Positions 7,162 to 15,490 of a stretch of DNA of 55,058 bases are shown piece by piece. The notes beneath the pieces are model-generated. The model had not been told where the DNA came from and did not search any database. It saw only the letters and a list, made by a program, of their open reading frames with translations. The stretch covers positions 1 to 55,058 of the forward strand of contig JAMOBJ010000022.1 of the NCBI GenBank assembly GCA_039908095.1, read 5' to 3'. Origin of the DNA: Nitrospirae bacterium YQR-1. Lineage in GTDB: Bacteria; Nitrospirota; Thermodesulfovibrionia; Thermodesulfovibrionales; Magnetobacteriaceae. Every line of letters begins with the position of its first letter. Position 1 is the stretch's first letter. The translations under genes and the position numbers were made by a program.

Positions 7162-8774
7162 GGATGCGGCATTTAAAGGTCGTACCATTAATTATTATTT
7201 GTTTACTGTTGGTACAGTTTCTTACTGAAGCATCTGCTAAGGTTAAAAATGAAATTAAAGATATCAGGGTTTTTTCCTCAAAAGACTACACTCGTATAGT
7301 TATAGACCTTACCGGCAATCCTGTTTTTAAAGAGGGAGCAATACCTGAGTCTAAGAAGATTTATTTTGACCTCCAGGAGGCCGTCGTAAGAGCATCATCA
7401 ACAAAATCTAAAGATGTATTTAACACCGTCCTGAGGAAGGTTCGAATAGGGCAGTTTGCGCCAACCACGGTAAGAATCGTCTTTGATCTTGACAACTATG
7501 GAACCCACAGGACGTTTATATTAACTGACCCAAACAGAATAGTAGTTGACATATTTGCTTCCACTGAAAAAACCGAACCGCCGACGGCTGAGTCAAAACC
7601 AGACAGTGAAGAGAAAAATCAGCAGTTAATTAAGGAAAAAGCCAAAGCTGAGGAAAAAGCAAAAGAGGAAGAAAAGGCAAAGGTTGAGGAAAAGGCTAAA
7701 GCGGAAGAGAAAGCAAAAGCCGAGGAAAAGGCTAAAGCGGAAGAGAAAGCAAAAGCTGAGGAAAAAGCTAAAGAGGAAGAAAAGGCAAAGGCTGAGGAAA
7801 AGGCTAAAGCGGAAGAGAAAGCAAAAGCCGAGGAAAAGGCAAAGGCTGAAGAAAAGGCCAAAGCGGAAGAGAAGGCAAAGGTGGTGGAGAGGCGCAAAGA
7901 CAGCAATAAAGACAAGACTGCTGGAAATAAACACCAGGATAAGGATAAATCAAAGACAGCCGGAAAGGATAAGGGGCACAAGGGTAAAGACGGCGATATA
8001 ATAGTGCGGGAGATAGAGAAAAAGGTGGAGAGTGAGTTATTTGCCCGTAAAAAGATAGTAATAGATCCAGGACACGGAGGGCATGACACAGGTGCAATAG
8101 GTTTAACCGGCCTTAAAGAAAAGGATGTGGTGTTAGAGGTATCGCAACTGGTGGCAGCCATTTTAAAAGATAAATATTTATACGATGTTTACCTTACACG
8201 TGACGACGATACCTTCATATCCCTTGATGAAAGAGCCGCTATAGCTAATGGTAAAAATGCTGACTTGTTTGTCTCACTCCATGGTAATGCAAACAACTCG
8301 CCCAATGTTCGCGGTCTGGAAACGTACTTTCTTAATTTTTCCAATAGTGATGAGGCTATGAAAGTAGCGGCACGTGAAAACGCCATATCTGTAAAAAGGA
8401 TGAAGGAAGTACAATCCGAGCTGGGCCTTATCCTAGCCTCCCTGGCACGTGAAACTAAACGCGATGAGTCCCTCAGGCTTGCCCACTACATACAGAAAAC
8501 CATGTACTTGCAACTGAAGAAAAAGCATAAGGATATTGTGGACAACGGAGTGCGGCAGGCGTTGTTTTATGTGCTTGTCGGGGCCAACATGCCCTCAGCT
8601 CTTGTTGAGATTTCATACCTTACAAACTCAGAAGATGAAAAGCGCTTAAAAACCGGCCAGTACAAAAAGGAAATAGCTGCATCCGTGGCTGCCGGAATAA
8701 ACAAGTATTTGACCTCACTGCCGGGAGCGCCTGAGTTTGCAAAGATAAACTTCAACAAAAAGAGATATAACTAA
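7158..8774 (+). CDS. AMIN-domain N-acetylmuramoyl-L-alanine amidase with long Lys/Glu/Ala repeat linker
   Basis: An exported cell-wall hydrolase that cuts the amide bond between muramic acid and the stem peptide. A signal peptide (VVPLIIICLLLVQFLTEASA) is followed by an AMIN domain (about 32-135), which targets septal or polar peptidoglycan. Residues about 158-242 are repeats of AEEKAK with little variation. Amidase_3 is at 298-530, with zinc ligands H306 (DPGHGG), E321 and H375 (SLHGN) and catalytic E484 (ALVEISYLTN). Two starts are possible, TTG 7158 overlapping the nifU-like stop and ATG 7164; both give the same signal peptide. The repeat linker is longer than usual and recalls TolA, perhaps to span the periplasm. 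Confidence 0.94.
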   Translation: MRMRHLKVVPLIIICLLLVQFLTEASAKVKNEIKDIRVFSSKDYTRIVIDLTGNPVFKEGAIPESKKIYFDLQEAVVRASSTKSKDVFNTVLRKVRIGQFAPTTVRIVFDLDNYGTHRTFILTDPNRIVVDIFASTEKTEPPTAESKPDSEEKNQQLIKEKAKAEEKAKEEEKAKVEEKAKAEEKAKAEEKAKAEEKAKAEEKAKEEEKAKAEEKAKAEEKAKAEEKAKAEEKAKAEEKAKVVERRKDSNKDKTAGNKHQDKDKSKTAGKDKGHKGKDGDIIVREIEKKVESELFARKKIVIDPGHGGHDTGAIGLTGLKEKDVVLEVSQLVAAILKDKYLYDVYLTRDDDTFISLDERAAIANGKNADLFVSLHGNANNSPNVRGLETYFLNFSNSDEAMKVAARENAISVKRMKEVQSELGLILASLARETKRDESLRLAHYIQKTMYLQLKKKHKDIVDNGVRQALFYVLVGANMPSALVEISYLTNSEDEKRLKTGQYKKEIAASVAAGINKYLTSLPGAPEFAKINFNKKRYN

Positions 8775-8775
8775 A

Positions 8776-9381
8776 ATGAACACTTCTCTTAAACTCTTTT
8801 TATATTTGTCATTTACAGTGTTCCTTTTTATATTTTCCGGCCTCATGGTTTTTACACTGTTAACAGCAATTGCCGCTGTAGTCTGTGTGCTTCACCGGCA
8901 AAAAAGTATCAGAGCCGGTGCTTTGCCGATAGGGTTGTTCCTTGCTGCAACGTTTCTTAGTAATGCACTGTTTTCGGATGGCCGTGTTGTGGCGTCTTTT
9001 ATAGGAATATACATATCTGATGAGGGGCTTAAGCTTGCAGCCCTGAGAACCTCACGGCTGTTTCTTCTGATATTCGGGGCTAAGTTATTTATGATTTATG
9101 TAACACCTGTGCAACTGCAGCAGACATTGTGTAAAGTACTGTTGCCGCTTAGGAAACTTAAAATCCCTGTTGATGACTTTATGGAAATCCTGGCTCTTAC
9201 CCTGCAGGCGGTACCGCTTTTGAAAAACCACCTTGTCAAATCATTTAAGGAAAAAAACAGCCATAATACAAACGGCGGCCTGATGGATAAAACCCGTGTG
9301 GCTGCCTCGTTATTGCTTCCAACACTAATCCTGATTATAACAACACCGGAGAGAATCTTCAGAGACACAAAAGCCCTTTAG
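8776..9381 (+). CDS. EcfT/CbiQ-like membrane protein without ATPase partner
   Basis: A 201-residue protein with about five hydrophobic segments. The region from about 85 on (ALRTSRLFLLIFGAKLFMIYVTP, then LPLRKLKIPVDDFMEILALTLQAVPLL) resembles the T component (EcfT/CbiQ) of energy-coupling-factor transporters, including the coupling-helix area. No ECF ATPase or substrate-binding S component is encoded nearby, so it would have to share ATPases coded elsewhere or do something else. It starts one base after the amidase stop and is therefore part of the same operon. Family assignment is by pattern and moderate. Confidence 0.65.
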   Translation: MNTSLKLFLYLSFTVFLFIFSGLMVFTLLTAIAAVVCVLHRQKSIRAGALPIGLFLAATFLSNALFSDGRVVASFIGIYISDEGLKLAALRTSRLFLLIFGAKLFMIYVTPVQLQQTLCKVLLPLRKLKIPVDDFMEILALTLQAVPLLKNHLVKSFKEKNSHNTNGGLMDKTRVAASLLLPTLILIITTPERIFRDTKAL

Positions 9382-9395
9382 GGATTTCACCAACA

Positions 9396-10991
9396 ATGAA
9401 AAGTGAGGAAACACGAAAGGCTATGGACCGTTTTGTGATTAAAAATGCAGTTGTTTATGACGGCACGGGGGCTGCCGCCGTTAAGGCGTCAGTTGGAGTT
9501 GAAAACGGTAAGATAACATTTATATCAGATAGTTTTACAGATAACGGGGTAAGCACAATAGAGGCGGAAAATCTTGTGCTGACTCCAGGTTTCATTGACG
9601 TCCACAGCCACTCGGACTTCAGTATTTTTCATTGCCCTGAAGCACAGTCCAAGCTCCTGCAGGGTGTCACAACAGAGGTAAACGGCAACTGCGGTTTTTC
9701 CGCCACCCCTATTTTAAATGATGCTAAGAAGCAACTGGAGAAAGAGTTTGTATCCAATGGGATAGAGAAACGCTGGGAGACTAAAGCTCAGTATGATATT
9801 GCCCTTTCCGGGATTACCCGCGGCCTTAATCTTGCCACACTTACCGGGCATGGTAACATAAGGGCCTCCGTGATGGGTTATGAAAACCGTCAACCACAAG
9901 ACCATGACCTTAACCTTATGGCACTAAGTTTAAAAGAACAGGTCGCCTTTGGAAGCCGCGGGATGTCAACCGGGCTTATTTACCTTCCAGGGGCTTTTTC
10001 TGAAAACAGGGAGATTATCGAAATTATAAAACGCTCCGGGTTAAAAGACATAGTTTATACCTCACACATGAGAAGCGAGGGTGACAGAGTTGTTGAGTCA
10101 ATAGAGGAAACCCTTGAAGTGGGAAGGCGCACCGGGATAAAAATCCACATCTCGCATCTTAAAACCGCAGGAAAACGCAATTGGCATAAAATCAGGGAGG
10201 TTGTCTCAACTGTAAGAAAGGCAAATAGTGCAGGGTTGAAAGTCACCTGTGACCGCTATCCCTACAGCGCCTCTCAGACTTCACTGGATGCTGTGCTTTC
10301 ACCATGGATTTATGAGGGCGGGGATGAGGCGGAACTGAAAAGACTTAAAAACCGGCAGCATATAGAGCGTTTAAGAGATGATTTATCCCCTCAGATATCT
10401 GATGTGTCTTACTGGGACAGTGTCATGGTATCTTCCGTAAAGAGTGAAAAAAACAAATACATGGAAGGAAAGACAATCGGGGAACTTTCCCGGTCAAAAC
10501 AGGAACAACCGCTTGATTTCACTATAGCACTCCTTATAGAGGAACAGTTAAAGGTGGATGCGATATATTTTTCGTTAAGTGAGGACAACTTAAGGGAGAT
10601 ACTTAAGCTTCCCAACTGTATGGTCGGCTCAGACAGCTCGTTAAAATCACTGGATAGTACCGGAGGGGGAAAGCCCCATCCAAGGGGTTTTGGGAGTTTC
10701 CCCAGATACATTAAAAAGTATGTTTTGGATGAGGCTCTGATGCCGCTTGAGGACGGAATAAGAAAGATGACGTTGCTGCCTGCAAGGACGTTCAACCTTC
10801 CCGGACGCGGGATTATCAAAGAGGGGGCATATGCCGATTTAGTAGTTTTCTCTCTTGAAGAAATACAAGATGGTGCTACGTATGAGTCGCCGCACACACC
10901 GCCCTCGGGAATTGCTTATGTGTTTGTCAACGGCGAGATGGCGGTCAAAGACGGTGTCTTTACAGGAAAGAGGGCAGGTATGATATTATAA
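9396..10991 (+). CDS. N-acyl-D-amino-acid deacylase (D-aminoacylase) of the amidohydrolase superfamily
   Basis: Predicted to release D-amino acids from N-acyl-D-amino acids. The TIM-barrel amidohydrolase motifs are present: the metal-binding HSHSD at about 69-73 (FIDVHSHSDFS), VTTEVNGNCGFSATP near 92-106, YTSHMRSEGD, KIHISHLKTAG, and the late VGSDSSLKSLDSTGGGKPHPRGFGSFPR typical of D-aminoacylases. The C-terminal composite beta-sandwich includes YADLVVFSLEEI. The length of 531 suits the family. A second ATG at 9423 is possible but poorly spaced. Placed after a muramoyl amidase, it may act on cell-wall-derived D-amino-acid products; that is inference. Confidence 0.9.
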   Translation: MKSEETRKAMDRFVIKNAVVYDGTGAAAVKASVGVENGKITFISDSFTDNGVSTIEAENLVLTPGFIDVHSHSDFSIFHCPEAQSKLLQGVTTEVNGNCGFSATPILNDAKKQLEKEFVSNGIEKRWETKAQYDIALSGITRGLNLATLTGHGNIRASVMGYENRQPQDHDLNLMALSLKEQVAFGSRGMSTGLIYLPGAFSENREIIEIIKRSGLKDIVYTSHMRSEGDRVVESIEETLEVGRRTGIKIHISHLKTAGKRNWHKIREVVSTVRKANSAGLKVTCDRYPYSASQTSLDAVLSPWIYEGGDEAELKRLKNRQHIERLRDDLSPQISDVSYWDSVMVSSVKSEKNKYMEGKTIGELSRSKQEQPLDFTIALLIEEQLKVDAIYFSLSEDNLREILKLPNCMVGSDSSLKSLDSTGGGKPHPRGFGSFPRYIKKYVLDEALMPLEDGIRKMTLLPARTFNLPGRGIIKEGAYADLVVFSLEEIQDGATYESPHTPPSGIAYVFVNGEMAVKDGVFTGKRAGMIL

Positions 10992-10995
10992 CCTT

Positions 10996-12057
10996 GTGCC
11001 GGCAAACAGATTTTACATAGTTTCCCTTGTTACTCTGATTTTAGTTTTTGGGTTTTTGAGCTACCAGATAATGGAGCCGTTTCTTACCGCCATTGCCTGG
11101 GCACTGGTGCTGGGAATAGTTTTTTATCCGCTTTTTTTACTAATCGGCAGATTTGTTAAGTGGAGAGCCGGGGCGTCACTGATAACACTTTTTATAATTG
11201 TGTTTATAATAGCAGGCCCGTTTTTTTACATGTTTATGCTTATGGGAAAAGAAGTTAAACATCTTATTGAGTATCTGAACGAAACTAACTACGAGAGCAT
11301 AACCCGCATATTTTCCTACAGGGCTGTGACATGGTTTCTGAGTCATTTACATGCAAAGCCCCCTAACGGTGATTTAGATATTAAAACCCTGATTAATGAA
11401 AACGTAGTACGGATAGGACAGAATATAATGCCGCATCTGACCTATGGGGTTAAGAATGTTTTTATTGGTATTTTGAATTTTATAATAATGGTATTTACGT
11501 TATTTTTCTTTTTCATAGACGGGCAGAAATTTATAAATAAGCTGATGAAGCTGCTGCCTTTTTCTGAAAACCACAGGGCAAAGCTGGCAAAGGAAATAAA
11601 GGACATGGTGATATCGGCCATATACGGCGGCGTGGCTGTGTCATTTTCCCAGGGGCTTGTTGCAGGGTTTGTTTTTTATTTTCTTGGTGTTAAGGCCCCT
11701 GTGTTGCTAGGGGCATTTACGGTGTTAATGTCATTTATCCCGGGCGGTGCGGTAGTAGTGTGGGGAGCGGTGGATATTGTACTTTTCATAGACGGCTCTT
11801 ACACTGCCGGGTTTATACTTTTGCTTGCGGGTGTATTTGGCATTAGTATGATTGACAACATTGTAAGACCTGTGATAGTGAGCGGTAGGACGAATGTACC
11901 ATTTTTGATTGTGTTTTTTACTGTTATCGGCGGGCTAAAGGTTTTTGGAATGGTTGGAATAATTATGGGCCCGCTTGTGCTTGTGCTGTTTGTGTCACTT
12001 GTTGAAATTTTCAGAACAATGGAAGAGGAAAGGGAAGAGTCCGCACAGTCGGGGTAG
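10996..12057 (+). CDS. AI-2E / PerM family membrane transporter
   Basis: A 353-residue polytopic membrane protein of the PerM (AI-2E transporter) family: N-terminal pairs of helices (FYIVSLVTLILVFGFLSYQI, AIAWALVLGIVFYPLF), a central soluble segment (about 80-150), then ALLGAFTVLMSFIPGGAVVVWG-type and DNIVRPVIVSGRTNVPFLIVFFTVIGGLKVFGMVG segments, which are the family signature. The start is GTG 10996, four bases after the D-aminoacylase stop. The transported compound cannot be told from sequence. It ends the operon and converges with a minus-strand gene 35 bases away. Confidence 0.88.
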   Translation: MPANRFYIVSLVTLILVFGFLSYQIMEPFLTAIAWALVLGIVFYPLFLLIGRFVKWRAGASLITLFIIVFIIAGPFFYMFMLMGKEVKHLIEYLNETNYESITRIFSYRAVTWFLSHLHAKPPNGDLDIKTLINENVVRIGQNIMPHLTYGVKNVFIGILNFIIMVFTLFFFFIDGQKFINKLMKLLPFSENHRAKLAKEIKDMVISAIYGGVAVSFSQGLVAGFVFYFLGVKAPVLLGAFTVLMSFIPGGAVVVWGAVDIVLFIDGSYTAGFILLLAGVFGISMIDNIVRPVIVSGRTNVPFLIVFFTVIGGLKVFGMVGIIMGPLVLVLFVSLVEIFRTMEEEREESAQSG

Positions 12058-12067
12058 AAGCCTCCAC

Positions 12068-12080
12068 TGCAACTTGGGAT
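12068..12080 (+). repeat. Solitary right terminus of the ATACCAAG repeat
   Basis: TGCAACTTGGGAT matches the right-end consensus TGCAACTTGGTAT at 12 of 13 positions, in the 35-base gap between two convergent genes. No other part of the repeat is seen, so it is a remnant or a chance match. Confidence 0.4.
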
Positions 12081-12091
12081 AACTCTGTACA

Positions 12092-13807
12092 CTACCTGTG
12101 GGATAGCTCTTCAATCCGCCAAATTGCCGTTGCCTGCTTTGCAAGCCATTTTTGCCGGGAAATTATGCGTTCAGGCGACCACTGTTGATGCTCTGAAGCA
12201 ATTCCTTTGGTAATTTCAAATTCGCTCTGCTCGTAGGTTATCCTCTTTTGTTGGTATGATTTATTGCCGAGATCACGATTTGACCCTGCTGCCAAAATAG
12301 TCATATTACCAATCCTGTAGAGGTAACTGTCAACTTGCTTGTCGTTGAAATCAGGCCAGTTTGCCTCAGGATTTTGAGGAAGAACATGCTCGATGTTATA
12401 CTTATCGCTGTTGTAATCATAAGCAATGTTTGAGACGTGCTGCTCAATTTGAAACAGGATGTAGCGAATTACCTGCAGATTTCGGGAGTTTGTCGTGCGA
12501 AATTGTTTTTCTGAAAAAGCCGCTATAAATTGCTCGTCTGAAGGGTAAACGGAGCGCAGCGAGCGGATAATGTCGTTAATGTTTTGCAACTGTCCTTTTG
12601 CAATCTTTTCCGCCATAGCATTATACACTCGTTCCTGTTCATTAGCGGCAAGGTTGCCTATTACATTATAACGAAATGAGGCTATCACGCACGCTCTGAG
12701 AACTCCGGTAAACTCATCATCGTTTAAAACTTCTTTTGAGGCTAACAGCAGGGAATAGGGCTGTTTGATATTAAACATTCTCAGCAGGTTAATATATCGG
12801 CTTTGCTGCTCTGTCCATATGGAATTGTTTGGATCACTTAGGGCAATGTAAACATCTGATTTCTGATCCATTGCTCGTACTAAATTGAATGCATCCGCTT
12901 TATTGTTGACGCTTTTTCTAATAGTTTTAAAAAGTTCTGAATGGCGGGTTAGGGGGTTATGGCTGTTCCAGAAAGTCCGGAGAAAGTCTGGAATGCTTTC
13001 GCTACCAAGTTTTTCTGTAATAATCTCCCAACGATCTTCCATGCTCTTCATTTCGTTGTCATGGCTGCCAGCATTGAAAACCACTGAAAAAAGATAGTTT
13101 TTCAGCAAATCGGTAGCAGATAAACGCACACCTCGTGCATTTAGTGTTTCAAAAACTTTGAACGCATTTAACTCATCATTTACTGAAATGACTGTAAAAA
13201 AAAGACGGTCTGCTATTACATCTATAAAACGGGCAAGTTCTGCACCGTCTATAATCTTGTCGAACCGGTCGCTAATTTGTTTGTCAAACCACTCGAAACC
13301 TTTACGAAGTAAATGTTCAGATGTCTTTATGCCACGTCTTGGCATTTTATCAAGAGGCACAAGATAGGTTTGATAAAACGTATCATTGTGGCGATTGAGT
13401 TTCAATTTAGATTTCGCAACCAGTGTTACAGGGTCTAAGTATCCAATATAGGTTTTTCTTAATTCCTCAATTCTGCGGCCATTATCATCGGCATTGATAT
13501 TTTTATTAATGAGTTTCTTTAGATTATTGAGCACTGCCAGAACAATTAAGCTCAATGTGGTCATCCGTTGCTGGCCGTCTATTATGTTGTAGTTTCTTTC
13601 ATCCTCAGATTGTAGCACAAGGTAGCCCATGTAGTGGCCTTGCTCCCCTCCTGGTTCTATCATTCCCACTATATCCTGCCACAGATCATCCCACTCCACT
13701 TCCGTCCATGAATAGTCCCTCTGAAACATCGGCACGCTATAGCTGAGCCCGTTTCCCATTAGTTTCCGAAACGTCTGGTTTGATGTATTAAAATTAGTTA
13801 TCGCCAT
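12092..13807 (-). CDS. GmrSD-type DUF262-DUF1524 protein (putative type IV restriction or related defence nuclease)
   Basis: A 571-residue single-chain protein with the two halves of GmrSD systems. The N-terminal DUF262 part, ParB-like, has VPMFQRDYSW (25-34), IIDGQQRMTTL (75-85) and VFETLNARGVRLSATDLLKNYLF (218-240). The C-terminal DUF1524 part is an HNH-like nuclease with NIEHVLPQNPEANW (471-484) and RIGNMTIL (498-505) plus a later conserved Asn-Lys. GmrSD enzymes cut modified phage DNA in an NTP-dependent way; many relatives are untested. It is a lone gene, with no methylase partner. A strong promoter lies just upstream, and the ATG follows the -10 box by 11 bases. Confidence 0.88.
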   Translation of the reverse strand: MAITNFNTSNQTFRKLMGNGLSYSVPMFQRDYSWTEVEWDDLWQDIVGMIEPGGEQGHYMGYLVLQSEDERNYNIIDGQQRMTTLSLIVLAVLNNLKKLINKNINADDNGRRIEELRKTYIGYLDPVTLVAKSKLKLNRHNDTFYQTYLVPLDKMPRRGIKTSEHLLRKGFEWFDKQISDRFDKIIDGAELARFIDVIADRLFFTVISVNDELNAFKVFETLNARGVRLSATDLLKNYLFSVVFNAGSHDNEMKSMEDRWEIITEKLGSESIPDFLRTFWNSHNPLTRHSELFKTIRKSVNNKADAFNLVRAMDQKSDVYIALSDPNNSIWTEQQSRYINLLRMFNIKQPYSLLLASKEVLNDDEFTGVLRACVIASFRYNVIGNLAANEQERVYNAMAEKIAKGQLQNINDIIRSLRSVYPSDEQFIAAFSEKQFRTTNSRNLQVIRYILFQIEQHVSNIAYDYNSDKYNIEHVLPQNPEANWPDFNDKQVDSYLYRIGNMTILAAGSNRDLGNKSYQQKRITYEQSEFEITKGIASEHQQWSPERIISRQKWLAKQATAIWRIEELSHR

Positions 13808-13818
13808 CTTTATCTCTA

Positions 13819-13854
13819 ATTATACGGTAAAAATTTTTTAAATTTCAAACCGTA
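13819..13854 (-). promoter_or_regulatory. Promoter of the DUF262 gene overlapped by an inverted repeat
   Basis: Read on the minus strand: TTGAAA (13848-13843), 18-base spacer, TATAAT (13824-13819), then 11 bases to the ATG. The inverted repeat TACGGT (13823-13828) / ACCGTA (13849-13854) brackets the -35 and spacer and touches the -10. It could be an operator, or part of an AT-rich terminator hairpin for the rluD-type gene upstream. Confidence 0.6.
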
Positions 13855-13865
13855 ACATTTTAAAC

Positions 13866-14792
13866 TCACCTCCCAAGCAAGTCCAGTATCCCGGCCATAT
13901 CCTCTGGTACTTCACTTTCAAACTCAAGCAGTTTACCCGTGGCAGGGTGAATAAACCCAAGCTCTGCTGCGTGAAGCATCTGCCGTGGTATCTTAACTCT
14001 TACCCCTCGTATCTCAATAGAGTCCTTTTTGCCGTAACAGCCGTCTCCCATAACCGGATGCCCCAGTGCTGAAAAGTGTACCCGAATCTGGTGCGTTCTT
14101 CCGGTCTGAAGACGTGCCTCTATAAGTGTAGCCCCTGCAAATTCCCGCAGAACTTTCCAGTTTGTTACCGCCTCCTTAGGCCACCTCGACTTTGTTGACA
14201 TCTTCTTTCTGTCTGTTGTTGAGCGCCCCACAGGGAGTGTCACAACACCGGAATTTTCCTTGAATTTGCCATAAATCAAAGCCTTATAGGAACGCTTGAC
14301 TTCTTTGTTTTTAAATTGCTCCACCAGGATGTAATATGTGGGGTCATCCAGAGCAACGACAACCAGCCCTGAGGTGTCCTTATCTATCCTGTGCACCACG
14401 CCGGGCCTAAGTGGAGCACCCACCGTTGCCCGGCTCTGAACCCCTGCTGCAAGAGCATTCATAAGCGTCCCGCCACTGTGCCCGGCCCCGGGATACATAG
14501 GCATACCAGGCGGTTTGTCCACTACAACGAGATAAGCATCCTGCCAAAGAATTTTTATATCTGTCTCTTCAGCAGTCAGCTTGTCACATTCTGCGCACTC
14601 CTCATCGATAACCGTCACACACTCCGCAGCCATCAACCGGTATCCACACTTTACCGCTGCCCCGTTTACTCTGACAGCCTCCTGTGAGGTAAGTTTACTG
14701 ATTTTTGAGCGGGTCAGCCCTGTTTTCTCTACTAAAAAAAGATCAACCCTGCGTCCTGTATCCCCCGCATCGATTGTGAAGTTATACTGCAT
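13866..14792 (-). CDS. rluD: RluA/RluD-family 23S rRNA pseudouridine synthase
   Basis: Converts uridines to pseudouridine in large-subunit rRNA. An S4 RNA-binding domain (RRVDLFLVEKTGLTRSKISKL) is followed by the RluA-type catalytic domain, with VVVDKPPGMPMYPG, the catalytic aspartate in HRIDKDTSGL, RSYKALIYG, and LQTGRTHQIRVHF with ALGHPVMGDGCYG. The ATG at 14792 (MQYNFTID) is chosen; a TTG five codons upstream at 14807 is also in frame and neither has a convincing Shine-Dalgarno site. The gene follows the ParA pair closely and may be read with it. Assignment to RluD rather than a sister enzyme is by overall layout. Confidence 0.9.
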   Translation of the reverse strand: MQYNFTIDAGDTGRRVDLFLVEKTGLTRSKISKLTSQEAVRVNGAAVKCGYRLMAAECVTVIDEECAECDKLTAEETDIKILWQDAYLVVVDKPPGMPMYPGAGHSGGTLMNALAAGVQSRATVGAPLRPGVVHRIDKDTSGLVVVALDDPTYYILVEQFKNKEVKRSYKALIYGKFKENSGVVTLPVGRSTTDRKKMSTKSRWPKEAVTNWKVLREFAGATLIEARLQTGRTHQIRVHFSALGHPVMGDGCYGKKDSIEIRGVRVKIPRQMLHAAELGFIHPATGKLLEFESEVPEDMAGILDLLGR

Positions 14793-14812
14793 TGAACTTA
14801 AATGCAACCACT

Positions 14813-15490
14813 TTACATATTGACAAAGAGAAGTTCTTTCAGCCGTTTCAGGGCTTCTATGAGGGCTCCGGTTCTTCTTAGGAGTTTGTGGATTATTTCG
14901 TTTTTACTTATTTTATTTAAAAGTGCGATTATTCTCATTTTTGTAGTTATTACATAATCATCATCATCTGTTATTTCACAAATTTTGGTAAGGCCGTACT
15001 TGTCCATTTTTTTTAAAAAAGGAACAAAGTTTTTGTTCTCACTGGATATCTGTTCGATAACTTTAAGACACTCAAGGCTTATATTTGATTTCAGGATAAA
15101 ATCAAGGCTTTCCCTCATCTGAGGAGTTATGTTTCTTGCTATAAACTCATCAGAGTGCTCCTGCTCTGCGGCGGAAATAAAATCTGTTACCAGAGGCTCA
15201 TCCGGTTTAGTGTAACGGAAAAAATCATTCAGTTCATCCAAACTTGCAGAATCAGTAATCACATTTACCGGCAGTTCCTCATTTTCCTCAGTAACAGCCT
15301 TTTTGACCGTGTCTGCATTTTCACCGGTGAGACTTTTACTACTGAGTGGTTCTTTTTTAGCGGGCGCATCTGAAAAAACCTCCGGCTTTTTCCCGCCGGA
15401 TTTTGCAGCTTTAAAATGTTCTGTTTTTTTCTTTTGTTTTTTAAGGCGTGAACTGCCTTCGATCATGAGCTCTTTTATTTTATTCGGCAC
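14813..15490 (-). CDS. Unknown protein, partner gene of the orphan ParA
   Basis: A 225-residue protein I do not recognise. Residues 1-75 are very basic and low in complexity (SSRLKKQKKKTEHFKAAKSGG, then AKKEPLSSKS), like the N-terminal ParA-stimulating tails of ParB-type partners. Residues about 80-225 look helical and end in LIEALKRLKELLFVNM. No ParB, HTH or ribbon-helix-helix motif is clear. Its GTG start lies 16 bases inside the 3' end of parA, so the two are coupled. An internal ATG at codon 9 is an alternative start. Role as a ParA regulator or cargo adaptor is inference from this arrangement. Confidence 0.6.
   Translation of the reverse strand: MPNKIKELMIEGSSRLKKQKKKTEHFKAAKSGGKKPEVFSDAPAKKEPLSSKSLTGENADTVKKAVTEENEELPVNVITDSASLDELNDFFRYTKPDEPLVTDFISAAEQEHSDEFIARNITPQMRESLDFILKSNISLECLKVIEQISSENKNFVPFLKKMDKYGLTKICEITDDDDYVITTKMRIIALLNKISKNEIIHKLLRRTGALIEALKRLKELLFVNM

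Noticed and set aside
7619..8161. Long minus-strand frame of about 180 codons opposite the amidase
   Set aside because: Mirror image of the AEEKAK repeats (Ala/Phe/Ser-rich shadow); repeats of this kind keep several frames open.
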